NCBI RefSeq assembly: GCF_023555495.1
Contig: NZ_JALCZO010000001.1
Coordinates: 744,001-808,000, forward strand
Length of the DNA stretch: 64,000 bases
Reading direction: 5' to 3'
DNA from: Polaribacter sp. Z022
Lineage (GTDB): Bacteria > Bacteroidota > Bacteroidia > Flavobacteriales > Flavobacteriaceae
The translations under genes were made by a program, and so were the position numbers. Position 1 is the first letter of the stretch, and each line of letters starts with the position of its first letter. Under the pieces are notes generated by a model. The model saw nothing but the letters and a program-made list of their open reading frames with translations, did not search any database and was not told the origin of the DNA. Positions 9,079 to 17,938 of this stretch are shown here, one piece after another.

Positions 9079-10047
9079 TTAGTACCCTATTTTTGTTCTA
9101 ACTCTTTTTAAAACTTCTTTAGCTACAGTAGAAGCTTTTTCTGCTCCAATTTCTAAAGCAGCATCAATTTCATGTTTGTTTTCCATAAAATGATGATAAC
9201 GTTCTCTAATTGTAGCAAATTTTTCTAAAATTAGTTCATATAGTGCTTGTTTAGCATGTCCATATCCATAATTTCCACCTTCATAATTTGCTCTCATTTC
9301 AGCAATTTGAGTTTCAGAAGCTAATAATTTATACAAAGCAAAAACATTATCAGTGTCAGGATCTTTAGGTTCTTCTAAACCTTTACTATCTGTTTTAATA
9401 CTCATTATTTGTTTTCTTAGTTTTTTATCAGCCAAGAAAATATTGATAATGTTATTTCTAGATTTACTCATTTTTTCACCATCAGTTCCAGGAACTAATT
9501 TAGTGTGTTCTTGAATTTTTGCTTTAGGAGCTACTAAAGTTTCGCCTACAATATTGTTAAATCTATTTGCAACATCTCTAGACATTTCTAAATGCTGTAA
9601 CTGATCTTTACCAACAGGTACAATTTCTGCATCATATAATAAAATATCTGCAGCCATTAACATTGGATACGTAAATAAACCAGTGTTTACGTCTCCTAAT
9701 CTATCAGCTTTATCTTTAAAACTATGAGCTAATGTTAATCTTTGGTAAGGAAAAAAGCAACTTAAATACCAAGTTAACTCTGTAGTTTGAGGCACATCAC
9801 TTTGTCTGTAAAAAACAGTTTTACTAATGTCTAATCCACAAGCCAACCAAGTTGCAGCAGTGCTATAAGTGTTTTCTCTTAATTCATTTCCATCTTTTAT
9901 TTGAGTTAAAGAATGCATATCTGCAATAAAAAGAAAGGCCTCGTTTTCTGGATTGTTAGCCATTTCTATAGCAGGTAAAATGGCACCTAATAAATTTCCT
10001 AAATGTGGAGTTCCTGTACTTTGAACACCTGTTAAAATTCTTGACAT
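9079..10047 (-). CDS. trpS: Tryptophan--tRNA ligase
   Basis: 322 aa class I aminoacyl-tRNA synthetase of typical bacterial TrpRS length. The HIGH-type signature is TPHLGN (residues 13-18) and the KMSKS loop is at 192-196, both intact. It charges tRNA-Trp in the cytoplasm. The gene is monocistronic, converging on the DUF1761 gene with a shared terminator. Its leader contains a promoter element followed almost at once by two overlapping hairpins, one with a T tract, which suggests transcription attenuation (see the leader entry). Confidence 0.95.
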   Translation of the reverse strand: MSRILTGVQSTGTPHLGNLLGAILPAIEMANNPENEAFLFIADMHSLTQIKDGNELRENTYSTAATWLACGLDISKTVFYRQSDVPQTTELTWYLSCFFPYQRLTLAHSFKDKADRLGDVNTGLFTYPMLMAADILLYDAEIVPVGKDQLQHLEMSRDVANRFNNIVGETLVAPKAKIQEHTKLVPGTDGEKMSKSRNNIINIFLADKKLRKQIMSIKTDSKGLEEPKDPDTDNVFALYKLLASETQIAEMRANYEGGNYGYGHAKQALYELILEKFATIRERYHHFMENKHEIDAALEIGAEKASTVAKEVLKRVRTKIGY

Positions 10048-10068
10048 TAAATTGTTTTTATCTTTTAT

Positions 10069-10113
10069 AAAAAAAAGAGTAAGTTACTTACTCTCTTTGA
10101 GAGCACAAAAATA
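10069..10113 (-). promoter_or_regulatory. trpS promoter and attenuator-like leader
   Basis: On the minus strand a perfect -7 element TATTTTTG lies at 10113-10106. A hairpin of 8 bp with a TAA loop (10094-10087 pairing with 10083-10076) follows, then seven T (10075-10069): a complete intrinsic terminator placed before the coding region. The left arm of that stem can instead pair upstream, CTCTC (10103-10099) with GAGAG (10095-10091), giving a mutually exclusive hairpin. The first pairing requires the transcript to start at about 10103 or before. No leader peptide with Trp codons fits in this short leader. Confidence 0.6.
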
Positions 10114-10245
10114 AGGTTTTATAGGCTAAAAAAGAACAACAAAAAGATTATTACTACATTTACCCACAGAGTAGAATTTAATTGTGCTACTTTTTTATTT
10201 TAAATGATAAATAATTAAAATTGACTATAAACGTTTGTTAGTATT

Positions 10246-11010
10246 GTGAAGTATATTAAAATCCCTTTTCTTTTAATTTGGCGTTTATGGTTTTACGTTT
10301 TAATGTTTGTAACTATCATTTTAATGTCTCCTTTATTGCTAATTCTTACCCTTAAAGAAGAGTATTATCACATTATGTGGAAATTGGTTAGAATTTGGTC
10401 TAAAGTTTTAATTTACGGAATGGGTTTTGGGTTAAAAATTCAGTTAGATGAAAAAATAGAACCTAATAAAAGTTATATGTTTTGTCCAAATCATGCGTCT
10501 TTTATGGATCCTTTTGTTTTGGTTGTTTTAAGTAAAAATCCAATTGTTTTTGTAGGAAAAAAAGAGTTGGTTAAAATTCCAATTTTTGGTTTTTTCTACA
10601 AAAAAGTAGTAATTATGGTTGATAGAAACAATCCAGAAAGTAGAAAAAGAGTATTTGAAATGGCTAAAAAAAGATTGCAAAATGGAGTTAGTATGGCAAT
10701 TTTTCCTGAAGGATTAGTGCCTACTGAAGATGTGATTTTAGCACCTTTTAAAAAAGGAGCTTTTAGTTTGGCTATTGAGTTTGATATACCTGTTGTACCT
10801 CAAGTATATTATGATTGTAAAAGATTATTTTCTTGGGATTTTTTTAAAGGAGGATTTGGAGTTTTTAGAGTTCGTCAGCATAAATTTATACCAACAAAAA
10901 ATTTAACTTTAGAAGATGTAGACCATTTAAAAGACAAAACGTTTGATGTTATTTATAATGATTTAGCAAACGATACAAAGTATATGAAAGACACAAACAG
11001 AAAAAAATGA
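10246..11010 (+). CDS. plsC: 1-acyl-sn-glycerol-3-phosphate acyltransferase
   Basis: 254 aa, GTG start. The HX4D catalytic motif is NHASFMD (His83, Asp88), and the substrate-binding FPEG motif is at 153-156. One or two N-terminal membrane segments (about 8-36) anchor it to the inner membrane. It acylates lysophosphatidic acid at sn-2 in phospholipid synthesis. An in-frame ATG upstream at 10204 is followed by a stop, so GTG is the usable start; a near-consensus -7 element (AACGTTTG, 10230-10237) ends nine bases before it, implying a very short or absent leader. It overlaps the next gene by 4 bp. Confidence 0.88.
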   Translation: MKYIKIPFLLIWRLWFYVLMFVTIILMSPLLLILTLKEEYYHIMWKLVRIWSKVLIYGMGFGLKIQLDEKIEPNKSYMFCPNHASFMDPFVLVVLSKNPIVFVGKKELVKIPIFGFFYKKVVIMVDRNNPESRKRVFEMAKKRLQNGVSMAIFPEGLVPTEDVILAPFKKGAFSLAIEFDIPVVPQVYYDCKRLFSWDFFKGGFGVFRVRQHKFIPTKNLTLEDVDHLKDKTFDVIYNDLANDTKYMKDTNRKK

Positions 11011-11645
11011 AAGAAAAATTAAATCATACGTATTCTGAGTCTGAAGAAAGATTAAATGTTTGGTCTCATGGTTTAGGTTTATTAGCAAGTATTGTTGCAC
11101 TTCCTTTTTTGTTGATGAAAGCTTTTTCTTATTCAGAATTTTGGAACGTTACTAGTTTTATTATTTATGGATTTAGTTTAATAATATTGTATGCAGCTTC
11201 TACATTTTACCATGCAGCAAAAAATCCGAAGAAAAGAAGAAAACTAAATATCTTTGATCATGCAGCAATTTATGTGCTAATTGCAGGTAGTTATACACCT
11301 TTTTGTTTGGTAGGTTTAAACTCTAAATTAGGCTGGTATATGTTTATTGCAGTTTGGGTTTTTGCCTTAACAGGTGTAATACTTAAATTGTTTTTTACAG
11401 GTAAATTCGATAAAATTTCTACAGCAATGTATCTTTTAATGGGGTGGCAAGTGGTGTTTTTTATTAAACCTTTAATAAATGAATTAACAAGTTTTAGTTT
11501 AAATTTATTATTTGCAGGTGGTATTTTTTATACAATTGGTGCAGTTTTGTATTCAATAAAAAAAATGCCTTACAATCATGCAACGTTTCATGTATTTGTA
11601 CTTTTAGGTAGTATAAGTCACTTTTTAGCTATCTACTATTTGTAG
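11007..11645 (+). CDS. Hemolysin III / TrhA-family membrane protein
   Basis: 212 aa with seven predicted membrane helices. Conserved family features are visible: an N-terminal E-R-N-x-W-S-H block, STFYHA, FDHAAIYVLIAGSYTPF and a late HATFH/SHF pair. These His/Asp residues resemble the zinc site of PAQR receptors. Despite the name, bacterial members are inner-membrane proteins, implicated (as TrhA) in membrane lipid or energy homeostasis rather than haemolysis. The ATGA overlap with plsC supports a two-gene lipid-related operon. Confidence 0.85.
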   Translation: MKEKLNHTYSESEERLNVWSHGLGLLASIVALPFLLMKAFSYSEFWNVTSFIIYGFSLIILYAASTFYHAAKNPKKRRKLNIFDHAAIYVLIAGSYTPFCLVGLNSKLGWYMFIAVWVFALTGVILKLFFTGKFDKISTAMYLLMGWQVVFFIKPLINELTSFSLNLLFAGGIFYTIGAVLYSIKKMPYNHATFHVFVLLGSISHFLAIYYL

Positions 11646-11701
11646 TTTCAACATTGATTTTACTAGGTTAAACCTCTAAAAAGTAATAAAATAGAAGATA
11701 A

Positions 11702-11733
11702 TTTGACATTCCCATAAAAAAAAATTACTTTTG
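11702..11733 (+). promoter_or_regulatory. Strong Bacteroidota promoter in front of a gene-free segment
   Basis: The -33 element TTTG (11702-11705) and the -7 element TACTTTTG (11726-11733) both match consensus, with 20 bp between. No start codon follows before a terminator about 80 bp downstream. Confidence 0.7.
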
Positions 11734-11737
11734 TGCT

Positions 11738-11838
11738 GCTTGATAATTATAGCTTAGGTTATTTTTATTGAGTATTATAAATCTTATTTAGGGGGTAGGT
11801 TTATTAAATTTCCTCGAACTTTTGTTCGAGGTTTTTTT
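11738..11838 (+). ncRNA. Candidate small RNA, about 100 nt
   Basis: The span runs from the inferred start just after the -7 element to a perfect terminator (8-bp stem 11812-11819 with 11824-11831, TTTT loop, seven T). It contains no ATG and no sensible ORF. A purine-rich block with five consecutive G lies at about 11791-11799. It does not show the SRP RNA or 6S signatures. Flavobacterial RNA families such as Flavo-1 should be checked; I cannot confirm a match by eye. The terminator also lies at the 3' end of the opposing CYTH gene. Confidence 0.55.
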
Positions 11839-12310
11839 ATGCCCAATTTTTAAAAGGATTTTTACTAATGCTAGAGTTGTAATATTTAACATCACCAGTA
11901 ACCTCTTTTCCTAACCAGTTAGGTTTTTTAAAGCTTTCATTTTCAGTGTCTAATTCTATTTCAGCAATAGTTAAACCAGCATTGTCTCCATAAAATTCAT
12001 CAACTTCAAAAATATGATTATCAGCTTTTATTAAATATCTAGTTTTTTCAATTATTGTTGGTTCGCAAAGTAAAAGTAAATCTTCAGCATCTGATTTTTT
12101 AATTTCTTTTTCCCATTCAAACCTTGTGGTACCTGCTAAATTAGAAACACCTTTAATTGTAATAAATGCTTTATCATCTGCAATACGTATTCTTACCACT
12201 CTATTTTTATCAGAATTTAAAAACCCTTGTTTTATATACTTTTTAGCGTAACTTTCTTTTTTATAATTATTGTTTTTAACTAAAAATTTTCTTTCAATTT
12301 CTACACTCAT
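11837..12310 (-). CDS. CYTH-domain protein (triphosphate tunnel metalloenzyme)
   Basis: 157 aa from ATG at 12310. The N-terminus carries the defining ExExK motif (Glu4-Ile-Glu6-Arg-Lys8). Further strands rich in charged residues (RVRIADDKAFITIKG, RFEWEKEI, FEVDEFYGDNAGLTIAEIEL) line the tunnel of CYTH enzymes. Bacterial single-domain members are usually inorganic or tri-/polyphosphatases, sometimes class IV adenylate cyclases. The frame stays open another 42 codons upstream, but that extension would overlap the divergent porZ gene and precede the family N-terminus, so it is excluded. A divergent -7 element (TAATTTTG, 12392-12385) could drive it. Confidence 0.85.
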   Translation of the reverse strand: MSVEIERKFLVKNNNYKKESYAKKYIKQGFLNSDKNRVVRIRIADDKAFITIKGVSNLAGTTRFEWEKEIKKSDAEDLLLLCEPTIIEKTRYLIKADNHIFEVDEFYGDNAGLTIAEIELDTENESFKKPNWLGKEVTGDVKYYNSSISKNPFKNWA

Positions 12311-12351
12311 AAAATCTTTTGATTTTTGTACTAATGTAAGGTGATTTATCG

Positions 12352-12366
12352 TTATTGTAACAATAA
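12352..12366. promoter_or_regulatory. Palindrome between the CYTH gene and porZ
   Basis: TTATTGTAACAATAA: two perfect 7-bp arms around one A. It is operator-like and lies just upstream of the porZ -7 element, inside the divergent promoter region. The regulator is unknown. Confidence 0.35.
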
Positions 12367-12371
12367 ATAAA

Positions 12372-12379
12372 TATCTTTG
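12372..12379 (+). promoter_or_regulatory. Bacteroidota -7 element (TATCTTTG) for porZ
   Basis: Exact TAnnTTTG match 18 bp before the porZ start. A minus-strand element for the CYTH gene (TAATTTTG, 12392-12385) lies next to it, so the two promoters are back to back. Confidence 0.6.
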
Positions 12380-12396
12380 ATATTCAAAATTAAATA

Positions 12397-14730
12397 ATGA
12401 AGAAACTCTTTTTACTTTATATATTATTTTTTTCAACGTTTTTTTCAGCTCAAACAGACTATAGTAATTCTTGGGAAGATTTTTATTCTTACAATAATGT
12501 AAAAGATTTTATTAAAGTAGATGATGTTATTTATGCGTTGGCAGATAATGCTGTTTTTACTTATAATGTTGCATCTGGCGAAATAAATAAATTATCATCT
12601 GTTCAAGGTTTATCTGGCGAAACAACAACATCTATACATTATAGTGCTGCTTTTAAAAGATTGGTTATTGGTTACGAAAATGGTTTAATAGAGGTTGTAG
12701 ATGAAGATGGATTTATTACAATCTCTTCAGATATTGTAAATTTTACTCAATCTGGAGAAAAAAGTATTAATCATATTAAAGAAAGTAACAATAAATTGTA
12801 TTTATCAACTCCTTTTGGAATTGTTGTTTATGACATAGATAAATTAGAATTTGGCGATACTTTTTTTATAGGAAATGGTTCTAGCTCAGTAAAAATAAAT
12901 CAAATTGAAGTTTTTAACGGACAAATTTATGCTGCAACAGAAACTGGAATTTTTTCTGCAGATATTACTAGTAATTTATTAATAGATTTTAATAATTGGA
13001 CTCAAAATTTTTCAGGTAGAAATTTCACAAATATTGCTCTTTTTAATAATCAAATTTATTGTACAGAAGGAAATGCTTTACATAGTTTTGATGGTGTTAC
13101 TTTAAGTTCTATTAGAAGTTTTTCACAACAAATTTTAGCAATAAAATCATCTCCCTCTAATTTATCTATAACATTAAAAACAGCTGCTATTGTTTTAGAT
13201 GCTTCAATGAATCAAGTATATCAACTTTTGCCAAATGCAGATTTTAATTTTACTTTAAATAATTCATATTTCGAAAATAATGCGGTTTTTTTGGCTAGCA
13301 ATGAATTCGGAATTTTAAATACAACATCAAGTCAACTAACTAGTTATACAGAAATTCATCCAGAAGGGCCACTATCTAATGATGTTTTTTCTTTAGCTTC
13401 GAGCAATAACAACCTTTGGGTGGTTTATGGGGGTTATGATGATGTTTATACACCAATTAACAATAAAAAAGGATTTAGTCATTTTAATGGAGAAAATTGG
13501 ATAAATACTAAATACAATCCTGCTCTTCCTTTTTCAGATTTAAATCATGTTTCTATAGATCCTAATGCAGAAAACAGAGTGTTTATTAGCTCTTTTGGAG
13601 ACACAAGAAGTGTAAATTCTGTTGCAACAGGAGGTTTGTTAGTTGTAGAAAATGATGAAATTAAAACCTTTTATAACCATTTAAATAGTCCTTTAGAAGA
13701 TATTGTAGCAACCATTGCAGATAGAGTTACTATAAGGGTAAGTTCTTCTGCTTTTGATTCTCAAGGAAATTTATGGATTGCTAATATTGGTTTAGAAAAC
13801 GAATTAAAAAAACTATCTTCTAGTGGACAATGGTCTAGTTTTGATATGAGATCAGTTGAAACTAATGTTGCATTTGGTTTAAGCGAAGTTGCAATAGACA
13901 GAAATAATAGTGTTTGGTATGGTTCTAGAGGAAATGGAGTGTATGTTTTTAACGAAAATGGAAACAGAAAAAAAGCATTAATTGCAACACCTAATTTAGG
14001 AAATTTACCAGATTTAAATGTTAGAACAGTTGCAATAGATGCAAATAATAGAGTATGGTTAGGTACAAAATCTGGTTTGGTTGTATACGCTAATGCTTCT
14101 GGAGTTTTTGATGATTCTACACCAAATGCCAATAATGTGGTTATAAATGGAAATGATGAAGGATTTGGAGAAAGACTTTTAGGAGACCAAACTGTAAACT
14201 CTATAGTTATTGATGGTGCAGAAAATAAATGGTTTGGTACAGATAATGGAGGTGTAATTTATACAAATCCTAATGGGCAAACAACATTGGCTAATTTTAG
14301 CAAGCAAAACTCTCCTTTACCTTCTAATAAAATTATAAAAATTGCAGTAGATAAAAGTACAGGTAAAGTATTTTTTGCAACTAATAAAGGTGTTGTTGCT
14401 TACAACAGTAAAGTAGCACCATTTGGAGATGTTTTAGGAGATGTGTATGCATATCCAAATCCTGTTTTAAAAAACCATGAAACTGTTACTATAGATGGTA
14501 GAAATGGAACACATTTACCAAAAGGTACAAATGTAAAAATTATTGATGTTGCTGGTAATTTAGTTTATGAAACAAATGTTGTAGAAGGTCAAGAATTACA
14601 AGGAGGAAAAGTTGTTTGGAACAAAAAAAACCTTGCAGGTACTAAAGTAGCTTCTGGTGTTTATATAGTTTTACTATCTAATGATGATGCTACAGAAACT
14701 GCTGTTACTAAAATAGCAATTGTAAACTAA
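12397..14730 (+). CDS. porZ: PorZ-like type IX secretion component (beta-propeller protein)
   Basis: 777 aa. It has a signal peptide (about 1-19, cleaved after FSA), then two stretches of beta-propeller repeats (Tyr/Trp-containing blades such as NSVWYGSRGNGVYVF, NRVWLGTKSGLVVY and NKWFGTDNGGVIY) and a C-terminal T9SS sorting-type domain (YPNPV... to the end). This architecture is that of PorZ, a surface component of the type IX attachment complex that delivers A-LPS or an equivalent to secreted cargo in Porphyromonas. The adjacent recO, whose start codon overlaps this gene's stop, is the usual neighbour in Flavobacteriaceae. A generic two-component-regulator-propeller protein is the alternative. 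Confidence 0.82.
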   Translation: MKKLFLLYILFFSTFFSAQTDYSNSWEDFYSYNNVKDFIKVDDVIYALADNAVFTYNVASGEINKLSSVQGLSGETTTSIHYSAAFKRLVIGYENGLIEVVDEDGFITISSDIVNFTQSGEKSINHIKESNNKLYLSTPFGIVVYDIDKLEFGDTFFIGNGSSSVKINQIEVFNGQIYAATETGIFSADITSNLLIDFNNWTQNFSGRNFTNIALFNNQIYCTEGNALHSFDGVTLSSIRSFSQQILAIKSSPSNLSITLKTAAIVLDASMNQVYQLLPNADFNFTLNNSYFENNAVFLASNEFGILNTTSSQLTSYTEIHPEGPLSNDVFSLASSNNNLWVVYGGYDDVYTPINNKKGFSHFNGENWINTKYNPALPFSDLNHVSIDPNAENRVFISSFGDTRSVNSVATGGLLVVENDEIKTFYNHLNSPLEDIVATIADRVTIRVSSSAFDSQGNLWIANIGLENELKKLSSSGQWSSFDMRSVETNVAFGLSEVAIDRNNSVWYGSRGNGVYVFNENGNRKKALIATPNLGNLPDLNVRTVAIDANNRVWLGTKSGLVVYANASGVFDDSTPNANNVVINGNDEGFGERLLGDQTVNSIVIDGAENKWFGTDNGGVIYTNPNGQTTLANFSKQNSPLPSNKIIKIAVDKSTGKVFFATNKGVVAYNSKVAPFGDVLGDVYAYPNPVLKNHETVTIDGRNGTHLPKGTNVKIIDVAGNLVYETNVVEGQELQGGKVVWNKKNLAGTKVASGVYIVLLSNDDATETAVTKIAIVN

Positions 14731-15452
14731 TGGCAATTATATCTACAAAAGCAATAGTTTTAAATTCTTTAAAATATAGTGATACAAGTTTAATTGTAAA
14801 GTGTTATACACAAGAAGAAGGTTTAAAATCGTATTTAATTAGAGGGATTTTAAATGCAAAAAAAGGGGGATTAAAAATAGCTTACTTTCAACCATTAACT
14901 CAATTAAATATAATTGCAAGCCACAGTAATAAAGGGTCTTTAAATTCTATAAAAGAAGTACAAGTTTCTAATCCTTATAAAACTATTTATAAAGACATTG
15001 TAAAACAATCTGTTGTTATGTTTTTGTCTGAAGTTTTATCTTTTTCAATTAAAGAAGAAGAAAAAAATAACGGCCTTTTTAATTATTTAGAAACAGGTTT
15101 AATTTGGTTAGATATACATGATAAAATTGCAAATTTTCATTTGTTGTTTTTGTTGAATTTAACCAGATTTTTAGGGTTTTATCCAGATTTGTCTGAGAAA
15201 GATAAACAAGGTTTCGATTTGTTAGAAGGTAATTTTTCTGATTATACTTCTCAAAAAAATGTTATATCAGGCAATAATTTTTATCAATTTAAAAAGCTGT
15301 TAGGCATAAATTTTGATGCAATAGAAGAGGTGTCTTTTAATAAAAACGAAAGACAAGTTGTTTTAAAAATTATAATTCGATATTTTGAACTACATTTGGA
15401 CGGTTTTAAGAAACCAAAATCATTACAAATTTTAGAAACTGTTTTTAGTTAA
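14730..15452 (+). CDS. recO: DNA repair protein RecO
   Basis: 240 aa. The N-terminal OB-fold (STKAIVLNSLKYSDTSLIVKC...) is typical of RecO, and the remainder is helical with FLGFYPDLS as in the family. The Cys4 zinc motif of some RecO proteins is not evident. It helps load RecA on SSB-coated DNA in the RecFOR pathway. Its ATG uses the last base of the porZ stop codon, and its own TAA shares a base with the next ATG, so porZ-recO-receptor are tightly coupled. Confidence 0.9.
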   Translation: MAIISTKAIVLNSLKYSDTSLIVKCYTQEEGLKSYLIRGILNAKKGGLKIAYFQPLTQLNIIASHSNKGSLNSIKEVQVSNPYKTIYKDIVKQSVVMFLSEVLSFSIKEEEKNNGLFNYLETGLIWLDIHDKIANFHLLFLLNLTRFLGFYPDLSEKDKQGFDLLEGNFSDYTSQKNVISGNNFYQFKKLLGINFDAIEEVSFNKNERQVVLKIIIRYFELHLDGFKKPKSLQILETVFS

Positions 15453-17938
15453 TGAAAAATATACTTTTCATATTCGTTTTTTTATTAAGCAGCATTACTT
15501 TTTCTCAAAAAGTAAAGATTTTAGATAAACAAACTGGTAAAATAGTTAAAAATGTTACCGTTTTTAATGATGCACTTACTATTAATTTATCTTCAAATAA
15601 TAATGGTTTTGTAGAGGTTTCAGATTTTAAAGAAAATGAAACAATTGTATTTTCTCATATTTCATACGCTCTTTTTAAAGTTAAAAAATCACTTTTAAAA
15701 AGTAAAAATTATACTGTTTTTTTAACAAAACAATCAGAGCAACTAAATGAGGTTGTTTTATCTGTTTTTAAGAAAGCAGAAAAAACAGAAAGAATAGCAG
15801 AACAAATAGCAGTTATTTCTGCAAAAGATATACAAAAAGTATCGCCTCAAACATCTGCAGATTTATTGGCTACAATACCAGGAATTAAAGTGCAAAAATC
15901 TCAATTTGGTGGTGGTAGTCCTGTAATTCGTGGTATGGAATCTAATAGAGTTTTATTGGTGGTTGATGGAGTAAGAATGAACAACGCTATTTATAGAAAA
16001 GGACATTTACAAAACTCAATTAGTGTAGCACCAAATATGCTAGATAAAACTGAGGTTGTCTTTGGTCCATCATCTGTAGTATATGGTTCTGATGCTTTAG
16101 GAGGAGTAATTCATTATTACACAAAAACACCAAAATTATCAGAGAATAATGAAGTTAAAAGTCAATTATTTTCACGCTTTTCATCTGTAAATCAAGAAAT
16201 AACTACCAATGTTTCTACAGAATTAAGTTTTAGTAATTGGGCTTCTTTTACTAGTATTTCTTACAGTGATTTTAACGATTTAAAATCGGGTTCTAACAGA
16301 AATCATGGGTTTGATAATTGGGGTAAAGTTTTTTACTATTCAGATAATTTAAATGGTAATTATACAGAGAATCCAACTAAAAACTCTAACCCATATTTAT
16401 TAAGAAACACAGGATATAACCAAACTGATGTTTTACAAAAATTCTTTGTTCCCTTATCAAAAAACACAGATTTAAAAGTAAATTTACAGTACTCTACATC
16501 ATCAGATATTCCTAGGTTTGATAGGTTAGCAGAGTTAAATGATGAAACAGATGTTTCAGATTTAAAGTTTGCAGAATGGTATTATGGTCCTCAAAATAGA
16601 TTGTTAGTATCCTCTCAATTGCTAATTAATCCTAATAAAAGATGGTTAGAAGATGGTGTTATTACTGCAGCTTACCAAAATTTAAAAGAAAGTAGAATTC
16701 AGAGAAGATTTGGAAGTTTAGAACGTTCTTATAGAAAAGAAACTGTAAACGTTTTTAGTGTAAATGGAGATTTTTCTGTGTCTTTAACTAAAGATAAAAA
16801 GCGAGCTATTTCTTACGGATTTGAATTTGCTTATAATGATGTAGATTCTGATTCTTATGGAAAAACTTTAGATGTTTTAAATGATAAAATTATTGGTTTT
16901 ACTAATGATTTTAAAGTCCAATCTCGTTATCCAGATGGAGGAAGCAGCTATACTAGTTCTGCAGTTTATATAGATTATAGGCAAGATATAAACAGTAAAT
17001 CTACCTTAAATACGGGTGTGCGTTTTACAAATACTAATTTAAATGCAACTTGGATAGATCAATCTTTTATTCAATTATCAGATACAGACATTTCAACAAA
17101 TAATTCTGCAATAACAGCAACTTTAGGGTATGTTTATAGACCGAGTAAAAATTGGCAAATAAACAGTGTTATTTCTTCTGGATTTAGATCTCCAAATATT
17201 GATGATGTTGGACGTGTAAGAGAAAAAAGTGGTAATGTTACCATACCAAATATTGATGTGAAACCAGAGTTTGCGTACAATGCAGAAATTGGAATTCAGA
17301 AGTATTTTAATGATAAAAAGTTTAGGTTAGGCACAAATATTTATTACACTTTATTAGACAATTACATTCAAAGAGATTACGTATATAACTCTAATGGAAG
17401 TGTTAAACAAGTAGCGTTTGATAGTGAATTTGGAAACGCAGTTTCAAATCAAAATAAAGGAACAGCTTATATTTTTGGATATACACTAAATTATTTAGGA
17501 AAACTATCTTCTACTTTTAATACTACTGGTTTTATTACTTATACAAAAGGTAGAACTTATGATACAGAAGAACCTATGTCTTCTATACCACCACTTTTTG
17601 GTCAATTTGAGTTAAATTACAAGAAAGATAAAATTGAATTAGGTGCAAATATTAGGTTTAATAGTAAAAAAGATATTGCAGATTTTAATTTTACAGAAGG
17701 TATAGATAATCATGATTTAACACCAATTGTAGATGCAAATGCTACAAATGATATAGATAAATATTATGGTTCTCCAAGTTGGATGACTATTGGTGTAAAT
17801 GGAAGTTATCTTTTAAATGATAATTTATCAGTACAGGCAAGATTAAATAATGTTTTTGACGAACATTATATAGAGTTTGCTTCTGGTGTTTCTGCTCCAG
17901 GAAGAAATTTATCAGTTTCTGTTTTGGCTAATTTTTAA
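15452..17938 (+). CDS. TonB-dependent outer-membrane receptor, haem/haemoglobin receptor-like
   Basis: 828 aa. It has a signal peptide (about 1-18), a short carboxypeptidase-regulatory-like domain (about 20-90), a TonB box near SEQLNEVVLS, a plug domain (about 110-230; IRGMESNRVLLVVDGVRMNN, VVYGSDALGGVI) and a 22-strand barrel. The barrel holds SGFRSPNIDDVGRV, resembling the FRAP/NPDL box of haem receptors, so haem or haemoglobin uptake is plausible but not proven. Translation is coupled to recO. Its stop codon overlaps the stop codon of the opposing SdpI-family gene with no room for a terminator. Confidence 0.82.
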   Translation: MKNILFIFVFLLSSITFSQKVKILDKQTGKIVKNVTVFNDALTINLSSNNNGFVEVSDFKENETIVFSHISYALFKVKKSLLKSKNYTVFLTKQSEQLNEVVLSVFKKAEKTERIAEQIAVISAKDIQKVSPQTSADLLATIPGIKVQKSQFGGGSPVIRGMESNRVLLVVDGVRMNNAIYRKGHLQNSISVAPNMLDKTEVVFGPSSVVYGSDALGGVIHYYTKTPKLSENNEVKSQLFSRFSSVNQEITTNVSTELSFSNWASFTSISYSDFNDLKSGSNRNHGFDNWGKVFYYSDNLNGNYTENPTKNSNPYLLRNTGYNQTDVLQKFFVPLSKNTDLKVNLQYSTSSDIPRFDRLAELNDETDVSDLKFAEWYYGPQNRLLVSSQLLINPNKRWLEDGVITAAYQNLKESRIQRRFGSLERSYRKETVNVFSVNGDFSVSLTKDKKRAISYGFEFAYNDVDSDSYGKTLDVLNDKIIGFTNDFKVQSRYPDGGSSYTSSAVYIDYRQDINSKSTLNTGVRFTNTNLNATWIDQSFIQLSDTDISTNNSAITATLGYVYRPSKNWQINSVISSGFRSPNIDDVGRVREKSGNVTIPNIDVKPEFAYNAEIGIQKYFNDKKFRLGTNIYYTLLDNYIQRDYVYNSNGSVKQVAFDSEFGNAVSNQNKGTAYIFGYTLNYLGKLSSTFNTTGFITYTKGRTYDTEEPMSSIPPLFGQFELNYKKDKIELGANIRFNSKKDIADFNFTEGIDNHDLTPIVDANATNDIDKYYGSPSWMTIGVNGSYLLNDNLSVQARLNNVFDEHYIEFASGVSAPGRNLSVSVLANF

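Noticed and set aside
12361-12374. GTAAC half-site near porZ as another regulon member
   Set aside because: The right half-site is absent and the 36-bp distance to the -7 element does not hold.
12311-12436. N-terminal extension of the CYTH reading frame
   Set aside because: It would overlap the divergent porZ start and both promoters, and the family N-terminus (ExExK) begins at the ATG at 12310.
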